Origin: Halictus rubicundus
Taxonomy: Eukaryota; Arthropoda; Insecta; Hymenoptera; Halictidae
Length of the DNA stretch: 64,000 nt
Direction: 5' to 3'
Assembly (NCBI RefSeq): GCF_050948215.1
Contig: NC_135155.1
Span: forward strand, 14,216,001-14,280,000
Shown here: piece after piece, positions 11,557 to 22,892 of the stretch
Layout of the letters: each line of letters opens with the position of its first letter
Position numbering within the stretch: position 1 is the first letter of the stretch
Position numbers and translations under genes: made by a program
Notes under the pieces: model-generated
The model's input: the letters and a program-made list of their open reading frames with translations, nothing else
Databases searched by the model: none
What the model was told of the DNA's origin: nothing

Positions 11557-13990
11557 ACTGATTTGTAGTCAAACCCTAGCTTCATTAAGGGTCCAGAGAT
11601 TGCCAGAGATTACCATTAAGATACCAATAGAAAAATACCTAGAAGGTATTGTTCTACAACGTTAAAATATCAATACAATGTAACAATACTGATGAGAAAA
11701 TGCCTACAATGGCGTGACTCTACAATGTTAAAGTACCAGCGGCAAAATGTCTACAGGTTCCTCCAAGGACATTGAAGGTCACTCAACGTCATTCAATCCC
11801 TAATTCCCTGAAACGTCTAGAGATCGTTCTCCATTTTCTGTACTCGAGTATAAATTATGACCGGTAAAAATCATCGAAATCGGCGACGCGTTCGCGAAAG
11901 AATTTCAATCTCGCTTTCCGCCACGACGCGGATGACATTTCAGCGGCGAGCTATACTTAAGAAGCCGACGTTCCTCGGCGATTAGGCTCGGTCCCCGATC
12001 GATCGGATCGTGTCCTCGTCGAGTCGAATCGTTTGCAGCGGACAGATCCGCGAGCACAAGCCTCGGGACCGCGATCCTCGTGGCGATAAGCGATGAAAGT
12101 CGATCGCCGGGAATCGATTACACGATTCTTGTCTACCACCGGCCGCACTTGTTCCCCCCGGACAATGTTCAGCAGTCACTGCCGCGTTATTATGATTATT
12201 ATTATTATTGTTATTAGACCGGTGGATGTTTGTGCATTTACAACGTTTCCCGACCTACTAACGTTAATAACGTAACGAATTTCAGCACAGTTGAACAGTC
12301 GAGATGTGCTTTTCGTCCTGCCAGTGTGGGAAACGAAATTGCAGCCAATTTTCCATATAAACAACCGTGGACAATTCGGAATTTACGCGATCCTCTGCAA
12401 TCAAGAATATTATGCAACACGATCGCTATTTGATTCATCGTTTTTGACACAGAAAATGTTTTATTTTGCACAGAGATCCGCAGTTTAGTCACGAGTTTTC
12501 ATTTTTTCATAATTTATTGTTATCGAGAAAAGAGAATGAAGAATTGATCATGAGTAGATTGAGGTTTTTTGTGTGAAATAAAATTATAAGAAACGGAAGC
12601 TGTATAGAACTGCATTAAAAAAAAACAAAGGGAGATTTTGGACAACGTAAAAATGCGTGGAGGTCGTCCCCGCTCGATACCCGATAGCCGGGTCACCTTG
12701 ACGACTTGCAAATTTAGCTGTTGCGAATATTCACGTGCCAAAGCGGAGCGGAAATCGATTTAATCTCTCGATTCAACCCTCTCGAGTGGCAGGATCGATT
12801 AGATTAGATCGACGCCCGGGAGATTTACGTAAATCATCAGACCCGCGATCCGATAGGATCGGATGCGATCGGATCGATCTTTCCGAGCGTAATTTATCGC
12901 GCGATTGATAACCGGGCCCGGTCCCCTTGATTTGTCGTTCTCGGCTCGCGATCACATGGGCGAGGCTAAGCTGCAGGTGACAAGCGGATAATGACAGTGA
13001 CAAATTGTTGTTGGCTCTACAAGTGGATTGATACTCGCCTGCCAGCCATCGTCGATCTATTCGATTTTTCCCGCGGAACCTCGATCCTCATCAGACATCC
13101 TAACCAGTGCAGGGTTAACACAGTACTCTAACGCGTTCAATAAATTGTTTAAAGAAGACGTACAGGACATGTTAAACAACTCTTTGTGCTCGTCACACAA
13201 TATACTAGTAATTGTTGACTTATATCGAGAATTCACTGTATATCGGTAAATAGTAAAAAAAGGGAAAACCGTGTGACGTAATCGTAACGAGTGACGACGC
13301 CTGCTCCAAAATCTCGTTGGCAGTTGTCGTTACCAAATTCGCGGTCGATACCGATTTCATCGACCTTTGACCGATAGCCAAATTAATGAACAGTGCTACA
13401 GAACAGAATACGAATAATAGAAAAGATGAAAGACAAAGCTTCGGACAAGTCTGAAGCGATCGTTCTCCGGTGAAAATTTCAATCGTGCAGCGGCGTATCG
13501 CGGCCGGTAATCGAGTAATCGAGTAATCGAGAGTCCGCTCTCGCAAGGTTTGAATGCGCCATTGTACAGGGCACCGGGGACCTCCGGTAAAAAGGCGGAC
13601 AACCGTGCCGTTACGTGAAGCGAAGTCGTGGCCATTAACTCTCGATGAAATTGAACGAGATCCGATCTCGCACTCCCACGCGCCGCGGAAATATCAGCGC
13701 CGTGGAATATAATCTCCTGGGCCCAGGCCCGGTTATCAGAGAGGAGCCGCGAAAAATGTCGCTCGTAAAGATCCGTACCCAAGGCCTCACAATGGAGACC
13801 GGGGCCGATCTATCGGTCGCTTCGGATAAATCCGAAAGCGATATTCGACCGATTATCTTCGCGGAGCCGGCCCGTGATACTCCGCTTCCTCTTCCTCTTG
13901 GGACTTTGACTATCTTCGAACGAGATCCTACATCGCCTAGAGAGCTGCGTTTTGATGCTCCCCGAACGCACAGATTAAACGGCCAGTCCT
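11557..13990. other. Non-coding, with small repeat fragments
   Basis: It contains an (ATT)n run at 12,187-12,216. A fragment at 12,440-12,490 (TTTTATTTTGCACAG, ATCCGCAGTTTAGTC) is one end of the GACTGCGGAT element. The region 12,780-12,910 is dense in GATCGG palindromes. Three copies of GTAATCGA lie at 13,507-13,531. No gene was seen. Confidence 0.45.
13212..13240 (+). mobile_element. Solo end of the pogo-like MITE
   Basis: TTGACTTATATCGAGAATTC followed by ACTGTA is the right end found in the five longer copies. No left end is present nearby, so this is a fragment, or a TIR that arose by deletion. Confidence 0.6.
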
Positions 13991-14722
13991 ATTATCTTCA
14001 TCCTTCATTCTTTTCTCTATTTTTCTCTTTATTGTGCTGCCTACTTCATTCTCTACTTTTCTCTCTATTTTTTCCCTATTTTTCCCTTTATATTTCTTTC
14101 TACATTTCCCCCGATTTTTCTCTTTATTTCTTTCTCTATTTTTTCCCCTATTTTCCCTGAATTTTTCTCTCGATTTCTTTCTCTATTTTCCCTCGATTTC
14201 ACATTCTATTTCTTCCTTGATTTTTCCCTCTATTTCTTTCTCTGTTTCCCTCTCTATTTCCCCCCCTATTTTTCCCCTATTTTTCCCACTAATTTTCCCT
14301 CTATTTCTTTCCCTATTTTCCCCTTTTTTCTCTCTATTTCTCTCTCTATTTTTCCCCCTATTTTCCCTCAATTGTTCTCTCTATTTCTTTCTCTATTTTC
14401 CCCCCTATTTTCCCTCGATTTTTCATTTTATTTCTTCCTTTAATTTTCCCTCTATTTCTTTCTCTACGTTTCCCTATATTTTCCCCTCTATTTCTTTCCC
14501 TATTTTTCCTTTATTTTTCTCTCTATTTTTCCCCCGATTTTCCGCTCTATTTTTCCCCCTATTTTCCCTCTATTTTCCCACTAATTTTCCCCTTTTTTCT
14601 CTCTATTTCTCCCTCTATTTTCCCTTGATTTTCCTCCCTATTTCTTTCTCTACTTTTTCCCACTATTTTTCCTTCTATTCTTTTCCCCAATTCTTCCACT
14701 ATTTTCCCCTCGAATTTTCCCT
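13990..14722 (+). repeat. 0.7-kb polypyrimidine tract (TTTCTCTATTTTTCCC-like)
   Basis: The + strand is almost entirely C and T, punctuated by single A residues in CTATTT words (for example TTTCTTTCTCTATTTTCCC). Imperfect 11-25 base words repeat without a fixed phase. Stop codons need A or G in suitable positions and are rare here, which explains the 230-codon (14,034-14,726) and 171-codon frames. Their Phe/Leu/Ser/Pro translation is low-complexity and not a protein family. Mirror-symmetric pyrimidine runs of this length can in principle form triplex DNA. Confidence 0.93.
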
Positions 14723-17190
14723 CTGAATACGAACTGAATTTTCGTGCACACGCGCAATTTTTGAGTACTATGCACAGATGTTAGGGAATAGAAACAATTG
14801 TTTCAGGTTATGGTACATGATCTCGACACAGTGAAAAACGTCTAACGTCTCTTGAGAGACTCCTGAATAATTAAAAAAATTTCTAGAGGTTTTGTGTAAA
14901 GTCTGGACAGTGTAGATTGATAAATATTTATCAATTTGATGAACGAGAGCAGCAACGAGGGGAGTCTCGGTTGCAGAAGAGGCTGCAAGTGAATCGAGGA
15001 AGCGCTCGGCTCCCGGCAGTAATAGCCGACGCATTATGTCAACCGTACAGCGGACAACCGTTTATTACGGGGTTGCGGCAGGGTAAAAAACGCATTTTGC
15101 ATAATGCAAGATAATCGAGCGGGACGGGTTTGGGACAGGTGTGTGTCGGCACCCCTTCCCCTCTCCCCCCGCCGCCCGCCGCCATCATGCTCCACGAGTC
15201 GACGTGTAAATTAATAATCTATTAGGACATCCTCTGCCTTCTACTCTTCCCTTTTCTCGACGGCCGCTCTTCTTCCTCCTCGTCAGATTCGCCGGGCCTT
15301 TCCTTTTTCCTTTCGTCACCTCTTTAATACTTCCGAGCAATTCTACCAATCACGATTAAATTTCCCTTTGGAAGGGAACAACTATTTTCTAATTGGATTT
15401 TTCAGAGTGCCTTCAAGATTTTTATATTTGCCCTCCAACTCGTCTGGAGTTCATGGTTGCAATAATATAATTGCATGTGTATATGCATAGACTATATTCA
15501 AAAGATGAACCTCTTTTTCCACTAATTTGCTTCAAAACAAGTAAAGTCGTTCATTCTACGCAATAGTGAATTTTTCAAAAAACAGTACACACGTTCTGAA
15601 TTAAGTTCTAAATCAGCATACCAGGTGCAGTCTTCTTCCAAGGAAGATCTTCATGTTTCTAAAAATCGAGGCTTTTGCTTTCCCCTCGATCTTTGACTCC
15701 ACAAATCTCGCTGCCGAGACATAAATCACCGATTCCGCCGATTTCCAACCGATCCACAGCTCGGTCCAAGAACGCCGGCTCCTTTTTCCAGTATTTTCCA
15801 TCGGCAAACCAATTCCAGCATCTCGGAATCTCCTCGAGCGATCTCCGAGCGGTCGAAAAATAAGAAAATCCTCGTGGAAGCAGCTCTCACGATCGGTACG
15901 CGACCGAGCGTTCACGATTTTACGCCCGCGAGATCGCCGGGCACGATGGCAATTAGCCGATAGGCCCTGGACGCTCGAGAGAAGGCGGAGAGGATGATCA
16001 ATGATAATGATTCCGGCGAACGTGATCGACACGCTCCGTGGATCGGCCACGTGTGCCGGCGCGGACGACGACGTCGACGAGCAGAGAGTTCTTCATCTCT
16101 GTCTCTCTCTCTCTCTTTCTGCTCTTTCCTATTCAGTTTTCTTTTCGCTCGAGATCGTTTCGAGCTCGTCGAAGGCGCATCGATAAATGCGAATTCCGCG
16201 AGCCCCGAGTCTCGCGATCCGGCGATTTGCATGTCGATGAAGCGTGTCGAATATGTCCAAGAAGAAGATGGCCGCGGAGCACGCAGACTTCGGCGCGAAC
16301 GCGACTCTTCCTCGCGATTCGAGATCTCTCGACTGGCTATACCGCGACACGTGGATCTTATTTCATGGGGCCCCGTGGGAGTCTGCTTCTGGATCCCTCC
16401 GAGACCGATTTTTACCGGTTCGTTGCCCGACGCGCGTCCAATCGAGTCCCTTTCGCTTCAGATATTAATATTAACCCTTAACGCTCCGACTTTGAATTGC
16501 GAATATACCGGCAACTCCAACTTATTCTCATCATACTTCGACTCGCAAGTTTTTAAATGCTACAATGACGCGTAAATAATAATATTAAAGTCATTCAAAA
16601 CAATCTCTACTCATCTCAGAAGTAATATAATTTTGATTACAATATTTATATTAATCGGTCGCACATCGGTGGTGCCTGTTAATGTTTGTTTCATTCTCTA
16701 CAGTTTGAACTGTTACGAGTGCAAAGAAATGACTGCAACAGAAAATCTACAAACTCAACGATACCTGTTATTTCCGTATTGTTCTGAATCGTTGAAATTA
16801 GTAGGGAGAGTATGATAATTTTATCCCGTTTTCATTTCAGCTGCAAAGTTGTTATTAATCAGAAACGGGGACACACGGAAAGGACATATGGGAGTCGGGA
16901 ACGACCGGGACCGTCGGGCTGAGAGACTGCGAGTTCTCACGCGGAAAGGTTCGCCGCGACGCTGGCCAGGCTCCGTGTCCACCTGCACGGACATAAAATC
17001 ATCTTACGCAACGGCGACATGCCCGAGAACCTTTCCTAGCGGTGTGGTGCTCGTTGCATAGGGGCCTGGCTGGATCGGGCCCGGATCGGGCCCCGGGAAT
17101 CGGCATCCGCGTCGCACGGCTACTCGCGAGTCCGCGACAAGTGCTCGTACCACTCACCGCCGAGCCGGTGAGTCACTTCGCCGTGCTTAT
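14723..17190. other. Non-coding; CpG-rich patches and one decayed TTAA-type element
   Basis: A C-rich run lies at 15,150-15,185 and a CT run at 16,095-16,130. At 16,471-16,730, TTAACCCTTAACGCTC at one end and GTTACGAGTGCAAAG at the other resemble the ends of the piggyBac-like MITE at 48.2 kb, so this may be a decayed copy. GTTTTCATTTCAG at 16,828-16,840 is a good-looking splice acceptor, but the frame after it (to 17,061) has no recognisable content. Confidence 0.4.
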
Positions 17191-17194
17191 AGAT

Positions 17195-17545
17195 AAGCTG
17201 GATTGAGGAAGGTGCTCATGGTGTCCGTGGCGAGGGGGCACGGGGATTGGTGAGGCTGAGAGAGGGGGAGACCTGAGCCTGAGGGAGAGGGAAAGATGGT
17301 TGAGAAAGAGGGAAAGTTTTCTGAGAGAGAGAGAGAGGGATGCATGGAGAGTAGAGATAGAACTGGCAGGGGGGGGGTTGTGGGTATGCTGAGGATGATC
17401 TGAGGGAGAAATTGAGAGATAATTAAAATGGAGACGCTGAGAGCCTGCTGTAGATTGGGGAAGTTGTTGCAAAATGTTACAGAGATGTAGAGGGCAGAGA
17501 AGGAAATAGTGCTGAGACTGAGGAAGAGAGCAAAAGAGAACTCCT
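17195..17545 (+). repeat. Purine-rich GA/GGGA region
   Basis: It is strongly purine-biased on the + strand, with GAGAGAGAGAGAGG at 17,321-17,339 and a nine-G run near 17,370. The 99-codon minus-strand frame (17,173-17,472) is a Ser/Leu/Pro-rich translation of this and is not a gene. Confidence 0.7.
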
Positions 17546-17634
17546 ATAGAAAGAGAGAAGGTGATAAGTTGGGATTAAAAAAATATGACGAAGAATGAAT
17601 CTGAAAATTTGATACAGTAAAAATGTCTCCAAAT

Positions 17635-18321
17635 GGTTTATGGTTTATGGTTTATTCTTTTCTTTGTATACATAAAGATGGCGTTGAAGAGCCTGAACTC
17701 TATCTGCCCAATACAAAAACGGTCCTTATGTAGTATTGTTGATCTAAATCTAATTACTTATATACTATAGATGAAAATATCTGTAATTATATGTGTAATA
17801 AATTCGTTTCGCCTTACTTTGTCTATTATATAATCAATAATCAACACTTGTAAACTGGGTATTAACATCAACACATATAAACTATATATAGATGTATCAG
17901 ATGTGCTGATCTAAGAATTTGTGCTTAATACTTAATATTTGTACTCTATTCTTCATTTTCCTTCTCCGGAGGTATGTTTAGATTGCTCTGTCTATTTGTA
18001 ATAAAAATATTGCTGTAGCTCTCAAAATGGAATCATCTTTCTTTTTTAGTATACTAAAAACTTCCTCTTCCAGGTCTATGTCCTTTTTAGCAAAGATTCT
18101 CATTAGCTTTCCTCTTTTTCCTGAGTATATGGGACAGCTCCATACGATATGGTCAATGTCTTCGTTATCGTGGCCACGTTCACATATTGTGTAATTTATG
18201 TATTTTTTTCCTAGCTAGGGAGCTTGCTAGGTTGTAGTGATTAGCTCTAATCCTGCTCAAGTTGTTGATGGATCTTCTTCCTATGTTCTTTATTGAATCA
18301 AACCAAGGCTTTCTTTTTCCT
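17635..18321 (-). mobile_element. 5'-truncated non-LTR retrotransposon with 12-bp target-site duplication
   Basis: The insertion is bounded by the perfect direct repeat ATGTCTCCAAAT at 17,623-17,634 and 18,322-18,333. The element runs on the minus strand. It begins inside a coding region (see 17,978-18,320), continues through about 340 bases of AT-rich 3' untranslated sequence and ends in about three copies of ATAAACC directly against the target duplication. A simple-repeat tail, 5' truncation and a 12-bp duplication together are the classic outcome of target-primed reverse transcription. The intact duplication and nearly open frame argue that the copy is not very old. The coding remnant resembles the C-terminal end of I/Jockey-group elements, and the exact clade is uncertain. 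Confidence 0.9.
17978..18320 (-). pseudogene. Non-LTR retrotransposon ORF2, C-terminal remnant (frameshifted)
   Basis: Read on the minus strand, about 114 codons remain. The first part contains SRIRANHYNLASSLARK, the basic 'R.R..H' segment that follows the RNase H or RT region in many non-LTR ORF2 proteins. The second contains CERGHDNEDIDHIVWSCPIY, matching the terminal Cys/His motif (C..G...E...H....CP.Y) of such proteins, and it ends at a stop at 17,978-17,980. The two parts are in different frames. The shift falls in a run of seven A (+ strand T7 near 18,212-18,218) and is explained by a single extra base. Everything upstream (endonuclease and reverse transcriptase) is missing because of 5' truncation, so the copy cannot be autonomous. 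Sequence-family assignment is by motif recognition only. Confidence 0.82.
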
Positions 18322-18333
18322 ATGTCTCCAAAT

Positions 18334-19408
18334 AAAAATGTGTAGAGCGAATACGGAAAGAAATAGCGTTGGAACAGAGTGGGAAACGACTGTTAGGTAA
18401 AATAGAAAGAGAAAGTGCCGAGGCGAAGAATTAATTGATCCTGAACGCTTAAAAGACCGAGAACAATTTAATTACAGGGAAACAGAAAACCAAAGGGGTA
18501 AACAGATCAGACATTAATCAATCACGAAACTATTCGCTATCGTTCAACTTCAATCTAGAAAACAAGAGTACCTCGTCTAGAGATTAGATAATTTGTATTT
18601 AATTGCTCGGATTTCTGTCTGCCACGAGTTCTTCAAGTTCGCTGTTTACTTTCCCTTCGAGTCCGACCACTACATCCGCTTTTCTTCCTCGAGTTTCTCC
18701 CGAGACCGTTCTGTATCTCTGTTTCGCGCGGGTTCCACGCGATCGTCCCGTGCGTTATTTAATTCAGATTAATGCGAGTCGATGCGCGGCCAATTTGAAT
18801 CTCATTGCAACCCGCCATTGTTTATGCGCTCGCGGGAACCCGGCCCCCGCGGGCTGGATTAATCGCGAGTTGTCTTGTTCCCCTTTCTACAGCTCTCTTT
18901 GCTTGAAACCCTCTTCGCTTATCTGCTCTCTAACCTTCCCTCTCGTTTCTCGTTTTATTCGGCACCGGCAGGGTATTCTTGTTTGTACCGCTGCGGCATT
19001 CGTTAGAAGATAAATCTTCTCCAGATGAATTACATTGGACAAAATTCTTTCCATTACGGCGACGAGGTAACAGTGTCATGTAAATGTTGTTTTCGTTCAT
19101 TTGAGTTTGAGAAAAGCATTCCTGCCCCCCCCCCCCCCAGTTGATATTCAAAGAAGCAGATTTAGTGATCCAATAAATTTCATAATCTAACAATAAAACC
19201 ATTAAAACAAGAGAGAAATTTCTGTTTGACCGAGACGGAAAAAGTTTCCTCCTACCGGTGGAACTCGGAGCCGACGGAGCAATACACCTGGCCATGATTT
19301 GCTAATAACTCGGTAAATACGCCTCGTAGCGAATTCGGAATTATGATATTTATTGTTAGAAACTCTCTATATGACAGTGATATTACGTCGAAAGTATTAA
19401 AAGTATCA
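18334..19408. other. Non-coding; poly-C run
   Basis: A run of about 13 C lies at 19,126-19,138. The 136-codon frame at 18,603-19,013 and the 121-codon minus frame at 18,930-19,295 overlap each other and show no domain. Confidence 0.4.
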
Positions 19409-19582
19409 CCAGACTGCGGATTTTATGCATTTATGACAGAAATGAGTACGCGAAAGTCGAAACCGGAGAAAGATTAAACGAATTCAAGAGAGTTATAATT
19501 ACAGAAAGAAAAAGAAAATTGGCTCCTGTTTGTTGGTGTAGACGCAGACAATTTTTATTTTGCCGAAGAATCCGCAGTCCAG
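19409..19582. mobile_element. Small inverted-end element (GACTGCGGATT...), best solo copy
   Basis: The left end is CCAGACTGCGGATTTTATGC. The right end, reverse-complemented, is CTGGACTGCGGATTCTTCGG followed by CAAAATAAAAATTGTC. The inverted ends of about 15 matching bases enclose roughly 140 bases with GAGTACGCGAAAGTCG and GAAAGAAAAAGAAAATTGG. No open frame spans it. The same ends and interior order define the monomer of the 198-bp satellite at 41.4 kb, and the right half matches the satellite at 4.7 kb. No clear target duplication was seen, so the superfamily is unknown. Confidence 0.75.
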
Positions 19583-19589
19583 CGTTCAC

Positions 19590-20235
19590 CGTGCGCCAGA
19601 ATCAATTTCGCACGGCGAGCAGGGGACAGAAACAGAAAAGTACCGAGAAGCTAATCGATAAAGAGCCAAGGTCAGAAGAGGAAGGAGAAGAAGAATAAAG
19701 GAAGCTGCGGGGAGGGTCCGACGGGGGTCAGCCGCGACCAGGCGCAGGTAGATGCGCGATGCATCGGCGTTTGAGTGCAGCAGCGTGCAGCAAAGTGCAT
19801 TCGGCGCGGAGCGGAGCGGTGGAGAAGATAGCGGAGGCAACGAGGCGAGAGCGACACACGGCCGATCGAGGAGAGCGGCCTAGGTGAAGCGGAGAGCCGA
19901 ACGAGCTTAGCAGCCAGCTAGTCAGCCAGTCAGCCAGCGAGGCAGGCGTGCCCGATGGTTACGGCAATCACCGCACATGCTCCCAAGCTCCTGACCACGA
20001 ATAACACAAACAAAACCCCGGCTATCCATTTATTGTGCCCGCCAAAGAAAACCTCCTACGGCCGAGCAACGTCTGTTCCGTGTCCCTGCCGATCCGGCCG
20101 CGTTCGATCGTTAATTGTCCCCGAGCTGTGGGCCGGCCCCTGTCTCTTTTCTGATTGCCGAGCCCGCTTTCATCGACAGCCCATCCCGCGATACCACTTT
20201 GATCGATCATTTCGGATACCTTCCGGGTGATCAAC
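19590..20235 (+). promoter_or_regulatory. CpG-rich patch, possible 5' UTR / first exon
   Basis: A GC-rich, purine-leaning stretch (19,700-19,955) full of AGCGGAG and CAGCCAG words is followed by an ATG at 19,955 and 91 codons to 20,230. The CAGCCAGCTAGTCAGCCAGT repeat resembles many insect 5' UTRs, but there is no TATA box and the predicted peptide has no domain. It could equally be ordinary CpG-rich DNA, and a transcription-start or RNA-seq signal would decide. Confidence 0.2.
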
Positions 20236-20938
20236 GCCATCAGTAGACCGCTGATCTGCAGACAATTCTCAGAAACTGTAGTTCAATGAAAACGTATTTT
20301 CGATTTTAATCCTCTTAACCCGTTTGGATAATTAGCGTGTACAAGGCGAGGCACTTAAAACCGGCCACCTGAATAACTTGGTTGCGAAAATTATTTGGTA
20401 TCGGTGGGGTGACTATCCGGTTTTACTAGTTTTTTGATAGGTGGAGGCGTCAAGGAGATATGAAGGTCATCTCCGTTTTTTTTTTAATGGAACCACATAT
20501 TTTTGAACTCCTACGATCGCAGCCCTTCTCGAGACAATTTCAACGATATATTCATCGAAGGTCATTCAAGGTCATAAACGTTAACAAGAAGGAAGAATGT
20601 AAATGCACTGTGAATGCTACGCAATGGAATATTTTCTTTCTTGTTAAAGCAATCGAATGTCAAAGAGACATGCGGGAATGCAGAAAAGGAGCCTGTGCTG
20701 CTATTGATCATCGCACACTTTAATGCATAATGCAATCATCAGTGGGCGAACCATCTATTATTCCATTTATCTATTAGCAGCAAAAAGATCTATGGTTTAG
20801 GATATTCCTCAGGCCCTTTAATTTTGAAAGCTCTCTAAAATGACGAAAAGCTGGATCCTTCGGCAACTTGCCGCCGAGCATAATTGGCATTGTTTAATTG
20901 GGTGTCTAATTCGAGATTAGCTCTGAAATTCGCAAAGA
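20236..20938. other. Non-coding around the DR4 motif
   Basis: This is AT-leaning unique sequence with a T9 run at 20,479. The 87-codon frame at 20,460-20,723 has no recognisable family. Confidence 0.4.
20559..20574 (+). promoter_or_regulatory. Perfect DR4-type nuclear-receptor motif
   Basis: AGGTCATTCAAGGTCA is two perfect AGGTCA half-sites in direct orientation with a four-base spacer. The second half-site is preceded by TCA, giving TCAAGGTCA, the FTZ-F1/ERR-type extended half-site. Occupancy is unknown, and isolated motifs of this size occur by chance. Confidence 0.3.
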
Positions 20939-21450
20939 AGGCGGCGCCGGTCGAAGGATTCGGTGTCGGCTCGCAGGATTTCAGCTCGGACAGCCGACTC
21001 CCACACCGTAGTTCTGGTGCTTGGCCGGTGCGTGGTTGATCACGGTGTTAGCGCCGTGGGGCAAGCATCCACCTGCCCGAGCCAAACGCCCACGCAGCGT
21101 GCTCGCCTTGCCCTGTACGTGCACGCGGGGCACGCGGGGCACGCGGAGCGCGGGTCGGTGCCGAGCGGAGCGCGGAGCGGGGCGGGGCGGACCGCGGAGC
21201 ACTCCGGCAGTGGGGGGAGGGAGCACCGGGGGGCGGGGCGGAACGCGGGACGCATTCTGACGAGAGAGTGGCCCGCGGGCCTAACTCCGTTACAATGAGG
21301 GCTGCTCGTGGCATTCCGTGAAACACACGTTGAACACGTCATCGGCCGGGAAGAGCGCCGAACGACGACCTACGCTCTCGCCCGCGCGCACGCATACGCT
21401 CGCGATGCTGACCAACAGAGGGAGAAAGGAGGAGAGAGTGTCAGGAAAAT
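20939..21450. promoter_or_regulatory. GC-rich island with GC boxes and a G-quadruplex motif
   Basis: This is the most GC-rich stretch of the window. It contains a short minisatellite of GCACGCGGGG-like words (21,121-21,155), GGGGCGGGGC boxes (21,179-21,190) and at 21,212-21,238 four G-runs (6, 3, 6 and 4 G) with loops of 1, 6 and 1 bases, which fits a quadruplex. Frames on both strands overlap through it, as expected for low stop-codon density. A possible splice donor, GGTGAGT, lies at 21,540. It may be a promoter or first exon, but nothing confirms this. Confidence 0.3.
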
Positions 21451-22579
21451 GTTCCCGGATAAGGGGGCGTTAAGGGTTCGGGCAACAATTTTTGAAATGG
21501 TACTTCGGCGACTAGCTGATTTTCACATTTACGTGGGCGGTGAGTGAATTGTTGACCGAGTGGGCTGGAAGTAGAAAAAACACTTTTTGAGATGTTATCT
21601 TTGGACGCGTTGGTTCCGATTTTGACTTTTCACGACGGAAGTCGTTACATAGATGATATTTATGATTGTATTGCAAGTTACATAGACATTTATTTCTTTT
21701 TTTTTTTTTTAATAATTTGAATCGATTGAAACTGGTACAGCTGTATTTTGAAATCCTTCGAATATCTATGATTTGTGAGAATCGTGAGAATGACCTCTAT
21801 GAGAAAGACCTCTATATGTGAAAGATTCGATTTGAAAAATGTAATTTAAAAAATTAACGAATCAGAATTATCAACAATTTTTCCTAGTCCCGCACAAAGC
21901 TCCCATCCGTCATTCTACAGAATTTTATTTCACGATACCGTCTGTACTCGCGAAGAACCGTTAGCGTCTCTTATCTCATTTATCGCGGCAATGATAGGTC
22001 TTTGCAACCCTCGTCCTGATAAACATTGCAAATTTTGACATGCGACTGTAGTTGCTATCTTCGAGATGCAAGAAGTGCATCAGCAATAGGCAATTACAGT
22101 TATCTTCGGCGAGTATTACTTCGCTGTATCTCTATACTTCGGGTGACTATGTGCACCTTCGGTAATGGAAAAGTTAAGCTACAACCTAACAGACGTAAGC
22201 GTGTTCTTTACGACTATTAGGATCCCGCGAGAAGACACGTCTTCCAGACTCCGCAGACCCTTTATCACGATCGCTGTCCTTCAGTGTGCAAACATTGTGC
22301 CAGGGCTTACGCCTTATACGATCTTACAAGTTCATCGTACCTTGCACCAGCCTTATCAACCGTTGTTAAGAAAAAATTAGACAAGTGACTTCGCTATTCC
22401 AGCAATTTTTCAGGATGAATTTGCAGGACGTTGTTAAGGTGTGCCACTGTCGACGAAAAGGATTCTTATCTGGTCGAAATTTATCTGAGAAAGCTGCCGC
22501 GGAATTCACTGTGACCTTGAATTTCATGGTCGAAAGGTCAACAACTGAATTGAACTCAACTCTTTATTGAATCGTATTC
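21451..22579. other. Non-coding, AT-leaning
   Basis: A T12 run lies near 21,698. Frames of 60-71 codons between 22,026 and 22,570 lack recognisable content. Confidence 0.4.
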
Positions 22580-22892
22580 TATTCATCGCAAGGGTAAAAA
22601 GTGCGAAAGAAACTATAACTCAAAATTGAATCGCCAAAATTATGCTAAAATTTGTTCATTGTCAAACTGATTTTATTTATACTGTAATTTCGATATGCTT
22701 CTCGCGCAATGAAATAATTTACAACGGCTTCGTCAATAGCACGCTATACATATAAACTCCATCTGTCTGAGAAACAAAAATACAATGTAAATAAAATCAG
22801 TTTGACAGTGAAAAAACTTTATCATAATTTTGGTAGAGAACGATTCAATTTCGAGCCATAGTTTCTTTTGCAATTGTTATCCTCGCGAATGA
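22580..22892. repeat. Foldback element, about 105-bp inverted arms
   Basis: The left arm (22,580-22,690) reads GAAAGAAACTATAACTC, AAATTGAATCG, CCAAAATTATG, GTCAAACTGATTTTATTTA. The same words appear in order when the right arm (22,785-22,892) is reverse-complemented, with small differences (GCTCG for ACTCA). A loop of about 95 bases separates them. It is a hairpin-forming MITE-like structure with no recognisable second copy in this window. Confidence 0.8.

Noticed and set aside
14034..14726. 230-codon open frame on the + strand
   Set aside because: It is a translation of the polypyrimidine tract (Phe/Leu/Ser/Pro only); stop codons are rare by composition.
16633..16815. Ly6-like start (LNCYECKE) after a hydrophobic stretch
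   Set aside because: The GTTACGAGTGCAAAG behind CYECK matches the end of a piggyBac-like MITE, only two Cys fit, and no further Ly6 cysteines follow.
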